Shown here: positions 11,471 to 24,812 of the stretch, in pieces
Layout: every line of letters begins with the position of its first letter
Position numbering within the stretch: position 1 is the first letter of the stretch
Assembly: GCA_013180625.2 (NCBI GenBank)
Contig: SNVD02005071.1
Coordinates: 1-64,000 of the forward strand
DNA from: Boswellia sacra
Lineage: Eukaryota > Streptophyta > Magnoliopsida > Sapindales > Burseraceae
Length of the DNA: 64,000 nucleotides
Direction of reading: 5' to 3'
The notes under the pieces: generated by a model
Told to the model about the DNA's origin: nothing
Seen by the model: the letters and a program-made list of their open reading frames with translations, nothing else
Database searches by the model: none
Position numbers and translations under genes: made by a program

Positions 11471-12772
11471 TGTTCCAGATATTAGTGATGAACAAAGGTG
11501 TCATTTTCCATCCCTTGATTCATACAATTCATTTTTTGGGATCAATATTAATCTAGCAATTTCGAAAAGCCAATAACACGTTATCAGATTGTTATTATTC
11601 ACTTTTTAAGATACCAACTGGTAGTTAATAAGAATCTAATAATATTATTGGTTTGATAATGTTATTAGTTTAGTTAAACTTTCCTATTTTCTAGTATGGT
11701 CCCTTCAATACTCTTCTTGGTCCCTACTAGGTGAAAAAGAACAGGGAAACTTGAAGACAACATAACAGTATTCAGATTCCTTTTGTATGTTCAAGGGTTC
11801 AAGCAAATAACATGAGTCACATCTAAGTATCATTTAGTGTACAGGAGAATAATTTGACCAAAAACAAACAACAAATAACTTTTAGGTCGAAATTTTTGAC
11901 GTAGTTTCATAACTTTTTATACCTAAAAGAGATTAAGATTTGCAAGATTTGTGTCTACTAATTTAAAACGACATGCATGTAGGCTGCACTATGCAGGGGT
12001 TGACCCAGAGGTAAGCTTTATAAGACAGACACCACGAGGCCATTTCTTTTATAATTGCTGGTAATAAAGGAACTAAATACAACCATCGGTCATTTACACA
12101 GTTTCCAATTCCCCTGTTTGCTTTGTAGCATGCACGCAGCTAAGTAGACTAGACGACATATTTCCATCCTTGGAGGCATTTCATGTATTGGCATTTTTAC
12201 AAGCAGTATTCAACTACGAACAAGACTCGGTGCAGCAGTAGATGCTAATCGACACCATAATCGTTACTAATTAGATGGTTTTATTTTCAGCTTCACAAAT
12301 TGTCTTTCAACTGAAAAATATCCACTCGATTAAGGGAATTCAAAATTAGTTTATGTAAGTTTTGCTAATCTGCCTTGGATTTTTTTTCAAATTATGGCCA
12401 AAACAGAGGATCTAACTAGCTAACAGAGCTCAGCACCTTTATCAAATTTTCAAACCAGTATTTAGAGGAATATTAGATGGGTGCCCAGCACAGTGCATAG
12501 AGCTCGAATATTGAGATTACGATATCGTTGTTATATTGAATCAAATTATAAGAATGTCAACCTAAGTTTCCCTATTACAAACATTTTGCACCAAAGAATG
12601 AAATTGCCCTTTTCCAGAGGACCAAAACTACACGTCACAATTTGAAACTTCTCTCTGTACGATTATCTAAGGTTAAATAAAGGATAATAATATTAATACG
12701 CAAAACTAAATTATATTTAATATAATTATTAGAATAGCTTGTGAAACTTCTTCATCTAAAATAGTTTTACAT
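11471..12772. other. 1.3 kb without recognised genes
   Basis: AT-rich sequence beyond the end of the inverted duplication. No frame on either strand shows a known motif and no terminal repeats were found. Confidence 0.5.
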
Positions 12773-13208
12773 GGGAGTGATGTCGGATTTTAGGTCACAA
12801 CACATCCTCCTATTATGATCATGTTGATAATGTGTTGTAAATGATTTAATAGATATTATCCACTTTGGCACTACATGACTTTACAATTTTGTGATAGTGT
12901 GTTGTAAATGATTTAGTAGATATTATCCACTTTGGCACTACATGATTTTACGATTTTGTTCCTCGACTTCAAGCCCAAAACACATCTACTAATTAAACTG
13001 TACATCATAGCACAACTCTTCATCGCAATCATGCTGATAACGTGTTATAAATGACTTAGTAGATATTGTCTGTTTTGGCACTATAGGGCTTCATGGTTTT
13101 GCTCCTAGGCTTTAGGCCTAAAACACAACTACTAAGTCAAGCCTATAGCACTATTTAAATCGTACTGCTCTTATTCAAGGGAGTGGTGTGGGACTTCAGG
13201 TCACAACA
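12773..13208. repeat. short repeat cluster, possible TRIM or LTR remnant
   Basis: Three copies of a 65-bp unit beginning GATAATGTGTTGTAAATGAT lie at about 12829, 12894 and 13036, each containing CACTTTGGCACTA or a variant. A second word, GGGAGTGATGTCGGATTTTA, opens the cluster at 12773 and a variant closes it at 13179-13208 (both ending AGGTCACAACA). Such layouts occur in terminal-repeat miniature retrotransposons, but no primer-binding site is clear. Confidence 0.5.
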
Positions 13209-13929
13209 ATCCATTGATTTTTCATTGAATTAAATGATAAATAATATTTACAAATTGAACTTATGTATATTCAATTAGCAGTAATATTTTAAATAAATTG
13301 AGGTAACAACTTAATCGATTTTGAAATAAAATATATTATTTTATTTTATCCAATGGATCCTATAGTTGAAAAAAATCATTTATTTTATATTTGTGAGCGA
13401 TATCTCAAAACATGAGAAAACTTTAATAGAACATAAGATTACAAAAAAAAAAATATCTCAATGGGGCACTGGCTTTCTAGCTCTATTCTTGTTGTTTTTA
13501 TTGCAGATCTTTTTTTTTTTTTTAATAGGGTAATTAATGATGGTCTCATCTCTGAAGATATTATTAAAAAATAATCTCTTTTCTAAAATAAGAAACTAAT
13601 TGTGCTAGTTGACTTATTTTTCTACAAAGGGTAGGTATTAGCTAGCTCGAGATTCATGAGAGGAAATAAATTAATGCCAACTGGTGATATTTTATAGGGA
13701 TTAATACATAAACACTTCCAAAGTTTGTTGGATGAGGAAACAATTTTTCTCTCTTAATCATGTGTAGCAACATAGTAAACCTCATTTTCAAGTAGCTGTT
13801 TGAAAGCACTGGAAACCGTGAGGGCATTGTTGACATTTTCTTTATTGAATTAACAAAATAATAAACAATTCACATAAAATTTATAAAAATTATCCGCTAT
13901 TTCATTGATTTATCAACAGGTAAGATTAT
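13209..13929. other. AT-rich, no recognised gene
   Basis: Contains homopolymer A and T runs and a 60-codon minus-strand frame (13654-13836) with no known motif. Confidence 0.5.
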
Positions 13930-14672
13930 TTGGCGGACCTAGAATTTTATCAAAAAGAGGGCACCATGCAAATGTTAATATTTATAATTTATTTGATAAT
14001 TCTTAATGATATAAGAAAATTTGTAAAAAAATAATAAAACTACTCGTAGATATAGCGACATAATTAACTTTATCATTTTGAAGGGTTTCTCAAACATAAT
14101 TCTCTAATACTATTTAGTATTTGTTTATACTAATTAATACAAATAAATAAATAACCAAAAGAAACGCATGGTACAATTACACAAATATAATAATATGTAA
14201 TTAAACATTATTAAAAGAGTTATTCATTACCATTCATCAAAGTTCTTCAAATTAAACTCATCTAATGGCAATTGATTTTTTTTAATGCAAAACATAGAAA
14301 AATTAAAACTAATCGTATAATTTATTCAAAATAAATAAATAAATAAGAACTAAAAATGTATAAAATTCTATTTATGAATACAATAATAAAAATTAATTAA
14401 AATATAATACAAACTTACATTATTGTATGTGTGGCTACACGGAGTAATCTTATGAGACTAAGAGGCAGGCGGCTCAACATTTAGATAAAAAAGACTAATA
14501 GAACTTTGAAACTAGTTTTTTCTTTTTCTTCTTCTTCTTCTTTTTTTTTTTTTTAAAGAAAGGGAAATAAAATAACTATATAAAATAATTAAGATGGAGG
14601 TTTCAAAAATTTTATAAATTTAGGAGGGGCTCGGGACCCCTTGGGTCCCTATGTAGGTCCTCTTATGGGCCT
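13930..14672. mobile_element. hAT-like non-autonomous element remnant
   Basis: The left end TTGGCGGACCTAGAATTTTA and the complement of the right end AGAGGACCTACATAGGGACC resemble the terminal repeats of the hAT element at 6123. The subterminal GGGGCTCGGGACCCC near 14624-14640 parallels GGGGCTCGGGCCCCC near 6150-6165 of that element. The interior is AT-rich and non-coding. No clean 8-bp target duplication was found, so the ends are approximate. Confidence 0.5.
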
Positions 14673-16240
14673 ATTTAAACCTTTTTGTTTATTAACACAC
14701 TTTTAAAATATTTCTTTTTATTCTATAAACTCACCCAATACCAACTAATATGCTTATTAAAATTCATTTTTATAATCACTATTACTTCTAAATAAACCCA
14801 CCATTTTAGTATTCACAGCCACTAAATAATAAACATCACTTTTTTCCTTGAAAGAAAAGGTTATTGACTCTTCAATCAATTTTTTTACAATAGCACATCA
14901 AACAAGAAAAGTTATTTTTATATTTCTTTAGTTATGATTTCACAAAAACATAGAATGGTTTATATTATATTTTCAGTTTTTTTTTTGGTTGAATGCATTG
15001 TTTGATATTCTCCCTCCTTTGTTGAGTATTATTTTGATTTGATTTTAATTAAAAAATATATATAAGTGACATCTACAAACTAATCTATTCTCTTGAAGTA
15101 TGAGAAATTGATTTCATAATCATAGTGCAAACAATTTTTATCAAATCAATTTCAAACTATATATTAAAAAAATCCAAAATACCATTATTTGTGATAAAAA
15201 AAGCCAATAATATCTTTTTGGTGTTGTAATCTTAACTAACATTTATTTGCTCCTCAACTTGTAAATTTTTTTATCGTTTACTCTTTTTGAACCAAATTCA
15301 AAACAAATAGCCTAGCCAAAAGTGTAGATTTAGAATACATGACAATAAAAAATAGTGTAAGTAAAATAAGGGTCAATCATTTTTTTTATTTGAAATCTCA
15401 ATAAGTCTGAATTAAATTAAAATTTTGAATAGATCTAAATATAAAAATCTAATTATATATTCACTTATTTATTTTAATATCTGAATTGAAATATATAAAA
15501 ACAAATAATTTTACACATATATCATTATTTATATATATTATTTTCACTTATGGTTTTATTTTATATGCATATTAATAATATTTATATACTAAAATTTATT
15601 ATGAATTTAATTTTTTTTAATGTGCATAATGGAAAGAAGTTATTTTTTTTAAATTTGATTTATACATAAACTAAATGAGCAAAAAATAATATAATAATAT
15701 CCAAAACTACCCTTATGGGTTGCCCTATTATCAGACAGAAAGCCTCTTTTGGATTTATATAGCATAGTTCTTAATGTTTATAATTTAATATTATTCAGGT
15801 CTAGATAACGGATTTTATTTGCTTTTGAATTAACGAAAAAGGGCAAAATAGAAAATTGAACTAATTATGAATCCAAATCAAAATTGCTTTTTTGTAAAAA
15901 TAAAAATAAATTCCCAATCCCCATCATATAACAATAGGATGAGATTTATTAAAGTTTTATGTTAAGAAGTCAATGCTTCCGCGTTACCTTATTTTTAAAA
16001 TAGAGGAAAATGACAAGCTTAATTGCTGGTGCAAGAAACAAGTAATCTAATAAATATTTTAATTAACTCGAGGATGAACATGCAAAGCCAAATACGAATC
16101 AAGAGAGAAATATTCCACCATCTGTATCGACATGTATGCTCTGCAATGCTACCTTTTAATGTTGGTTTCCTGCCTCTGCCAAAAAGTACTTGTTGCGAAG
16201 AAAAAGGAGATTGGAAACAAGAAACTACCATAAAGCCCTC
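14673..16240. other. AT-rich, no recognised gene
   Basis: Long runs of A and T with no supported frame, RNA gene or terminal repeat. Confidence 0.5.
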
Positions 16241-16540
16241 CTAGCCTGCCTCTAATACGCCGTTTTTATCCCTTAAAATTGGGAAATGGCTACAGTCCAG
16301 CAGCCGGACCAATACAGCTGGAACTGTAGCCTCATGTAGCCTTACTGTAGCCATGAAGACAAGGAAGGTAAGAGTGGGTGACCGGCTACAAGAAGTTTCG
16401 CCTCCAGCATGTCTCCCGCGCGCAGCAATATTTTCCCGCCCAACAATCAAACTTTCAACTGGTTGCACAATTCATTTCCCGCCCGTCAAAACTCAAACAA
16501 CCATCATACTGGACTGTGGCATTTTCCCACCAGGATTTAT
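16241..16540. repeat. GC-richer block with clustered CTGTAGCC words, possible transposon end
   Basis: Between 16288 and 16352 the plus strand holds GGCTACAGTCC, then ACTGTAGCC, CATGTAGCC and ACTGTAGCC. The first part (CTACAGTCC, GCAG, GGAC, ATACAG in order) resembles the minus strand of 30905-30940, so both may be ends of one transposon family. Two overlapping open frames (16019-16244 and 16241-16583, both strands) show no known motif. Confidence 0.35.
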
Positions 16541-16544
16541 TATA

Positions 16545-16875
16545 ACGATGTTTATTAGTAAACAGAAAAAATTCATACATTAAAAAATTTATACATTGTA
16601 ATTGAATAGTATAATTGTGTAGTAGAAAAAAATCATAAATTAATTAATTGTGTTTTAAACATATGAAATTTTGGTTTGGTTATAAAATAAAATGCAAATG
16701 TTCACATGCATATTTGACAAAAAGAATTCGTTAATTAAAAAGATATATTGTATTTTTATAGGGATGTTTAATAGTAAACATAAAAAAATTCATACATTAT
16801 AATGGTATAGTACAATTGTGTAGTACAAAAGAAATCATAAATTAATTAATAGTGCTTTAAACATATGAAAATTTT
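16545..16875 (+). repeat. two direct copies of a ~110-bp AT-rich unit, period about 219 bp
   Basis: Block 16548-16670 (GATGTTTATTAGTAAACA ... TTTTAAACATATGAAA) recurs at 16764-16870 (GATGTTTAATAGTAAACA ... CTTTAAACATATGAAA). The spacing is close to the 226-bp period of the satellite that begins just to the right, but the sequence differs. Confidence 0.6.
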
Positions 16876-17156
16876 TTATGGATGTAAGAAGTCAAAAGAT
16901 TTTTTTTGGTTAGTATAACCATAGTCAGATTTGAAGGGGAGCTGAAAATATTTCTTAAAATCTTATAAATGTCGTAAGCTGATAAATAAAAGACGAAAAA
17001 AAGGCTAAAATAGTTGTAAATATCTATATAGATGTCGCGAAACGCATAATTACTTTTCACGAAATCTTAGCAAAAGAATCATATTTCTAGGAATACCCCT
17101 AAATTGTATCACACAAAAATTGTAAATTATGAATAAACTCGTTAGGTAGATGACTG

Positions 17157-20100
17157 CTCATTTGCAATGGGATTTAACCCACATTTTCACCAACTTTTAT
17201 AAGATTTGTATGCGAGTTATAAAAGTCGTGAATGCTGTGATAAAGGTTGTAGACCACTATGTACAAGTCGTAGAACACACCAGTGCAATTTCGTATAAGA
17301 TTCAAAAATTCTTGGGCGTAGTCATAATTGATGGTAAAAAAATCATAAAAAGAAGAATAAAAGTCGTAAGGGGAGTGAGTGTTCATTCGGTTTGGGATTT
17401 AACCGAAATTTCTCCATCCATAATTAAGATTTGTATCGGGGACATAAATGTCGTGAAAATTGGAATCAAAGTTGCAAAATACTTTTTTTAAAAGTTATAA
17501 AATACACTATTGCAACTTCGTATAAGATTCCTAAAATCTTAATTATAGTCGTAATTGATGGTATAAAACTCATAAAGAGAGGAATAAAAGTCGTAAGCAG
17601 AGTCACTGTTCATTTTGTTTGGATTTAACCCACATTTTCGCAAACTCTTATAAGATTTGTATCGCGGATATAAAAGTCGTGAAAAATGGGATAAAGCTTG
17701 TAAAACATTTGTAAAAGTAGTTAAGCGCACTATTAGATTTTATAGTATAAGAGTGGTAAATTGTTAATCGTAATCGTAATTGACGGCAAAAAAGGAGTAA
17801 ACATAAGAATAAAAATCGTAGGGAAGGTTACTGTTCATTTGGTTTGAGATTTAACCCGCATTTTCTCCAACTCCTATAAGATTCGTATCAGGGATATAAA
17901 AGTCGTGAAACATTGGATAAAAGTTGTAAAAAACTATGCAAAGGTCGTTAACTGCACTATTAGATTTTCGCATAAGAGTCATAAATTCTTAATCGTAATC
18001 GTAATTGACGGCAAAAAATCGTAAACAGAAGAAAAAAAATCGCAGTGAAGGTTACTGTTCATTTGGTTTGGGATTTAACCTGTATTTTCTTCAACTCTTA
18101 TAAGATTTGTATGGGTAACATAAAAGTCGTGAAAAAGGGGATAAAAGCTGTAAAAAACTAGGTAGAAGTCGTTAAGCGCATTAGTAGATTTTCGTATAAG
18201 AGTCGTAAATTCTTAATGGTAATCGCAATTAAATTTAAAAAAAGCATAAACAGAAGAATAAAAATTGTAGTCAAAGTTACTGTTCATTTGGTTTGGGATT
18301 TAACCCGCATTTTCTCCAACTCCAATAAGATTTGTATCGGGGATATAAAAGTCGCAAAAAATGAAATAAAAGCTATAAAAAATCAATGTAAAAGTCGTTA
18401 ATCGTACTGTTAGATTTTCGTAAAAGACTCATAAATTCTTAATAGTAATCGCAATTAACTTTAAAAAAAGCATCAACTGAAGAATAAAAATCGTAGCGGA
18501 ATTAAATGTTCATTTGGTTTGGGATTTAACCCGAATTTTCTCCAACTCTTATAAGATTTGTATCGAGGATATAAAAGTCGCAAAAAAAGAAATAAAAGCT
18601 GTAAAAAATTCTATGTAAAAGTCGTTAACTGCACTACTAGATTTTCGTATAAGAGTCGTAAATTCTTAATAGTAATCGTAATTGACAGCAAAAAAGGAGT
18701 AAACAGAAGAATAAAAATCGTATGGAAGGTTACTGTTCATTTGGTTTGGGATTTAACCCACATTTTCTCCAACTCCTACAAGATTTGTATCGCGGATATA
18801 AAAGTCATGAAACATTGGATAAAAGCTGTCAAAAACTATGTAAAAGTCGTTAACTGCACTATTAGATTTTCGTATAAGAGTCGTAAATTGTTAATCATAA
18901 TCGTAATTGACGGCAAAAAAGTCGTGAACAGAAGAATAAAAATCGTAGTGAAGGTTACTATTCATTTGGTTTGGGATTTAACCCGCATTTTCTCCAACTC
19001 CTATAAGATTTGTATCGGGGATATAAAAGTCGCGAGAAATGAAATAAAAGCTGTAAAAAATTCTATGTAAAAGTCGTTAATCGCACTATTAGATTTTCAT
19101 ATAAGAGTCGTAAAGTATTAATAGTAATCGTAATTAACAGCAAAAAAGGAATAAACAGAAGAATAAAAATTGTAGGGAAGGTTACTGTTCATTTGATTTG
19201 GGATTTAACCCGCATTTTCTCCAACTCCTATAATATTCGTATCGGGGATATAAAAGTCGTGAAACATTGGATAAAAGTTGTAAAAAACTATGTCAAAGTC
19301 GTTAACTACACTATTAAGAATATACGTATAAGAGTCGTAAATTCTTAATTGTAATCGTAATTGACGGCAAAGCAGTCGTGAACAGAAGAATAAAAATCGT
19401 AGGGAATGTTATTGTTCATTTGGTTTGGAATTTAACCTGCATTTTCTCCAACTCCTATAAGATTTGTATCGGGAAAATAAAAGTCGTGAAACATTGGATA
19501 AAAGTTGTAAAAAACTATGTCAAAGTCGTTAATCGCACTATTAGATTTTCGTATAAGAGTCGTAAAGTATTTGTAGTAATCGTAATTGACGGCGAAACAG
19601 TCATAAACAAAAGAATAAAAATCGTTGGGAAGGTTACTGTTCATTTGGTTTGGGATTTAACCCACATTTTCTCCAACTCCTGTAAGATTTGTATCGGGGA
19701 TATAAAAGTCGCAAAAAATGAAATAAAAGCTGTAAAAAATTCTATGTAAAAGTCGTTAATCGCACTATTAGATTTTCGTATAAGAGTCGTAAAGTATTTA
19801 TAATAATCGTAATTGACGGCAAAACAGTCGTAAACAGAAGAATGAAAATCGTAGGGAAGGCTACTGTTCATTTGGTTTGGGATTTAACCCGCATTTTCTC
19901 CAACTCCTATAAGATTTGTATCGGGGATATAAAAGTTGCGAAACAATGAATAAAAGTTGTAAAAAACTATGTCAAAGTCGTTAACTGCACTATTAAGAAT
20001 TTACGTATAAGAGTCGTGAATTCTTAATCGTAATCGTAATTGACGGCAAAAAAGTCATAAACAGAAGAATAACAATCGTAGTGAAGGTTACTATTCATTT

Positions 20101-22270
20101 GGTTTGGGATTTAACCCACATTTTCTCCAACTCCTATAAGATTTGTATCGGAGATATAAAAGTCGTGAAACAATGAATAGAAGTTGTAAAAAACTATGTC
20201 AAAGTCGTTAACTGCACTATTAAGAATTTACGTATAAGAGTTGTAAATTCTTTATCGTAATCGTAATTGACGGCAAAACAGTCGTGAACAGAAGAACAAA
20301 AATCGTAGGGAAGGTTACTGTTCATTTGGTTTGGGATTTAACCCGCATTTTCTCCAACTCCTATAAGATTTGTATCGGGGATATAAAAGTCGCGAAAAAT
20401 GAAATAAAAGCTGTGAAAAATTCTATGTAAAAGTCGTTAATCGCACTATTAGACTTTCGTATAAGAGTCGTAAAGTATTAATAGTAATCCTAATTGACGG
20501 CAAAACAGTCGTAAACAGAAGAATAAAAATCGTAGGGAAGGTTACTGTTCATTTGGTTTGGGATTTAACCCGCATTTTCTCCAACTCCTATAAGATTTGT
20601 ATCGGGGTTATAAAAGTCGTGAAACAATGAATAAAAGTTGTAAAAAACTATGTCAAAGTCGTTAACTGCACTATTAAGAATTTACGTATAAGAGTCGTAA
20701 ATTCTTAATCGTAATCGTAATTGACGGCAAAAAAGTCGTAAACAGAAGAATAAAAATCGTAGGGAAGGTTACTGTTCATTTGGTTTGGGATTTAACCCGC
20801 ATTTTCTCCAACTCCTATAAGATTTGTATCGGAGATATAAAAGTCGTGAAGCAATGAATAAAAGTTGTAAAAACTATGTCAAAGTCGTTAACTGCGCTAT
20901 TAAGAATTTACGTATAAGAGTCGTAAATTCTTAATCGTAATCGTAATTGACGGCAAAGAAGTCGTAAACAGAAAAATAAAAATCGTAGCGAAGATTACTG
21001 TTCATTTGGTTTGGGATTTAACCCGCATTTTCTCCAACTCCTATAAGATTCGTATCGGGGATATAAAAGTCGTGAAACATTGGATAAAAGTTGTAAAAAA
21101 CTATGTCAAAGTCATTAACCGCCCTATTAGATTTTCGTATAAGAGTCGTAAATTCTTAATCGTAATCGTAATTAATGGCAAAAAAAATCATAAACACAAG
21201 AATAAAAATCGTAGTAAAAGTTACTGTTCATTTGGTTTGGGATTTAACCCGCATTTTCTCCAACTCCTATAACATTTGTATCGGGGATATAAAAATCGTG
21301 AAAAATAAAATAAAAGCTGTAAAAAACTACGTAAAAATCGTTAACCGCCCTATTAGATTTTCGTATAAGAGTCGTAAATTCTTAATCATACTCGTAACTG
21401 ACGGCAAAAAAGTTATAAAGAGAAGAATAAAAATCGTAGTAAAAGTTACTGTTCATTTGGTTTGGAATTTAATCCGCATTTTCTCCAACTCCTATAACAT
21501 TCGTATCGGGGATATAGAAGTCGTGAAAAATGAAATAAAAGCTGTAAAAAACTGCGTAAAAGTCGTTAACCGCACTATTAGATTTTCGTATAAGAGTCAT
21601 AGATTCTTATAATATTTGTATCGGGGATATAAAAGTTGTGACAAATGGGATAAAAGTTGTAAAACACTATGTCAAAGTCGTTAAGCGCATTATTATAATT
21701 TTCGTATAAGAGTCGTAAATTCTTAATTCTAGTCATAATTGACAGCAAAAAAATCGTAAAGAGGAGATTAAAAATCGTAGGGGAATTCACTGTTCATTTG
21801 CTTTGGGATTTAACCCGTATTTTTCCCAACTCTTATAACATTTGTATCGGGGATGTAAAAGTCGTGAAAAATGGGATAAAAGTTGTAAAACACTATGTCA
21901 AAGTCGTTAAGCGCATTATTATAATTTTCGTATAAGAGTCGTAAATTGTTAATTCTAGTCGTAATTGGCGGCAAAAAAATCGTAAAGAGGAGATTAAAAA
22001 TCGTAGGGGAATTCACTGTTCATTTGGTTTGGGATTTAATCCGTATTTTTCCCAACTCTTATAACATTTGTATCGGGGATATAAAAATCGTGAAAAATGC
22101 GGTAAAAGTCGTAAAATACTATGTAAAAGTCGTAAAACGCACTATTACAATTTCGTAAAAGAGTCGTAATTTCTTAATTATAGTCGTAATTGAGGGTAAA
22201 AAAATCATAAACAGAAGAATAAAAGTCGTAAGGGAAGTCACTGTTTATTTCTTATGGGATTTAACCCAAA
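17157..22270 (+). repeat. 226-bp satellite array, about 22 units
   Basis: The anchor GTTCATTTGGTTTGGGATTT recurs at 225-227-bp steps: about 17382, 17609, 17834, 18058, 18283, 18509, 18736, 18961, 19188, 19415, 19640, 19867, 20094, 20321, 20548, 20775, 21001, 21227, 21452, then 21793 (one and a half periods on), 22019 and 22243. Each unit is itself built from diverged copies of a 10-14 bp motif close to ATAAAAGTCGTAAA. Because 226 is not a multiple of three, the many open frames drift and none is conserved, so this is not coding. Units in the middle are the most alike and those at the edges the most diverged, as in satellites kept uniform by unequal exchange. Confidence 0.95.
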
Positions 22271-23790
22271 TTTTTTAAAACCATATAAAAGTCGTAACCA
22301 CGTATATAAAAGATCTAAAAGATGCTATAAAAATTGTAAATGATACTATTCCTTTTAACCAAATTGTAGAAAAAAAAATTGTTCATCTTTTCAAGAATGC
22401 CCCTCTACCATTTCTCATAAATGTCGCAAATAATGAATAAAAGTTGTAATTAAGTATGTAAAAATCGTAAATGGGGAAAAAAAGTCGTAATCAGAGTTAC
22501 TGTTCATAGATTATGGAATTCAACTAAAATTTTCAAAGTCATATAAAAATCATAATCAGATATATAAAAGTTGTAAATATATGTATAAAAGTTGTAAGAG
22601 TAGGGATAAAAATTGTAAATGATGCTATTCCTTTTAACCAAATTGATGCCAAAAAAATTGTTCATCTTTCCAAGAATGCCCCTCTACCATTTCATATAAA
22701 AGTCGTAAATAATGAATAAAAGTCGTAATTAAATATGTAAAAATTGTAAATAGGGAAATGAAAGTCGTAATCGGAGTTACTGTTCATAGCTTATGGAATT
22801 TAACTAAAATTTTCAAACCCATATAAAAATCATAATTGGATATATAAAAGTTATAAATATATGTATAAAAGTTATAAAAATAGGGATAAAAATTGTAAAT
22901 GATGCTACTCCTTTTAACCAAATTGTAGCCAAAAAAAATTGTTCATCTTTCCAAGAATGCCCCTCTACCATTTCATATAAAATTAGTAAATAATGAATAA
23001 AAGTCGTAATTAAATATATAAAAATCGTAAAGAGGAAAATAAAAGTTGTAATCGGAGTTACTGTTCATAGCTTATGGAATTTAACTAAAATTTTCAAAGC
23101 CATATAAAAATCATAATCAGATATATAAAAGTTGTAAATAGATGTATAAAAGTTATAAATGTAAGGATAAAAGTTATAAACCATACTATTCCTTTTCACT
23201 ACCTTTCGTATAAAAGTAGTAAACAATGAATAAATGTCGTAACTGAATATATAAAAATAGTAAACCATGTAATAGAAGTCGTCGTAAAGGTTACGGTTCA
23301 TACTTTATGGAATTTAACTAAAATTTTCAAACCAATATAAAAATTGTAACCGAATTTATAAAAGTTATAAACGTAGTAATAAAAGTTGTAAAAAAACTAT
23401 TCATTTTCACTGCTTTTGGTATAAAAGTCGTAAACAATGAATAAATGTCCTAATTGAACATATAAAAATAGTAAAACGAGAAATAAAGGTCGCAGTCGAG
23501 GTTGCTGTTCATACCTTATGGAATTTAACTAAAATTTTCAAAGCCATATAAAAATCGTAACTGGATATATAAAAGTTGTAAAAATGCTATAAAAGTTATA
23601 AACATAGAGATAAAAGTTGTGAAGCATATTATTCCTTTTCACTACTTTTTGTATAAAAATCGTAAACAATGAATAAATATCGTAATTGAACTTGGAAAAA
23701 TTGTAAACTGGGAAACAATAGTCGTAGTCAGGGTTACTGTTCAGACCTTATAAAATTTAACTAAAATTTTCAAAGCCATATTAATTATTG
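22271..23790 (+). repeat. second satellite family, ~280-bp then ~210-236-bp units
   Basis: GTTCATCTTTCCAAGAATGC-like blocks begin near 22381, 22660 and 22941 (period about 280 bp). TTATGGAATTTAACTAAAAT then recurs at about 22513, 22793, 23073, 23308, 23518 and 23750. The same short AAAGTCGTAA/AAAGTTGTAA motif fills the units. The family shares its building motif and the TTTAAC word with the 226-bp array, so the two probably have a common origin. Confidence 0.85.
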
Positions 23791-24804
23791 TGATATAAAT
23801 TAAAAATGTTTATAACTATATGACATGATTGAAAATGGTAAATCAATTTATTAATTCAATTTTATTAAAATAGAAGGCATAAGTGTTTATTTATTTATTT
23901 ATTTTCAAGAAAATATATATTTCTTTTAGTAATTAATTAATCAGTTTTTTAAATATAATTATAATTAATTATAATTCTTTTATACAAGTAAATATTTTAT
24001 TATTTGAATAATTAATTGAGTAATCCAAATTAATATTTGTTTACATTTTATTTTTTAATTTATTTCTTTTAATATAAAGTAATTTAATTTGTTCTTACTT
24101 TAAATATACTAAAGAATACTATTTACTTCTTAAAATTTTTCAATAATTCCTATAAGTTTTCAAATGCTTTACTCTTACTGTCCTTAACTTGGAACCTACA
24201 AATAATATTTGAAAAAAGCAAATTTATTATTTAAATTTCATACTTTTTTTATACTGTATAATTATAGCAAAGAATATGACTTGGGTATAATTCATGGTTA
24301 AGATATATATGTATATGTGTGCGTGTGTTACTTTATTGTATATTATATATATATATATATATGAAAGTTAATATTGTTTTATTATATATGGCAATAACAA
24401 ACAATAAAGCTAGTATGATATATTATGTCGATGTATATTTATTAAACACTATATTATTTTAATATAAATTTTATTTACTCACAAATTAATATTAAAAATG
24501 TTTGCCACACTTCATCTTACTAAATATTATATATTGTAAACAATGAAAGATAAAATACAATTTCTATATGTACCTATTGATTTTATTGCATGTTATATTT
24601 AAAAAATATTTACTTGCAAATAATATGTCATGATTTATTGCATACGTCACCTTATTATAGCTTTATAATAAAGCATATGAATGAATAAAACATTAAAATT
24701 ACTTTATCACATATGCAAATCTGATTAAGATCATTGCTTTATTATATGTTCTATATGTATCAATACTTATATGATATTATATGCCTAAATAAGGAATGTT
24801 AATA
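23791..24804. other. AT-rich, no recognised gene
   Basis: Starts where the satellite ends. Contains a TA dinucleotide run at 24344-24362 and no supported gene. Confidence 0.5.
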
Positions 24805-24812
24805 CTTAGCAT

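Noticed and set aside
18558..19070. 170-codon plus-strand open frame with repeated VTVHLVWDLT and FSNSYKIC blocks
   Set aside because: It is the 226-bp satellite read in one frame. The period is not a multiple of three, so the frame is not kept from unit to unit, and equivalent frames exist on the minus strand.
17157..23790. Regularly spaced short repeats resembling a CRISPR array
   Set aside because: The genome is a plant. The spacers are not unique but are themselves repeated, and units are joined head to tail.
24344..24362. TA run as an origin or promoter
   Set aside because: Simple repeat in AT-rich DNA with nothing else to support function.
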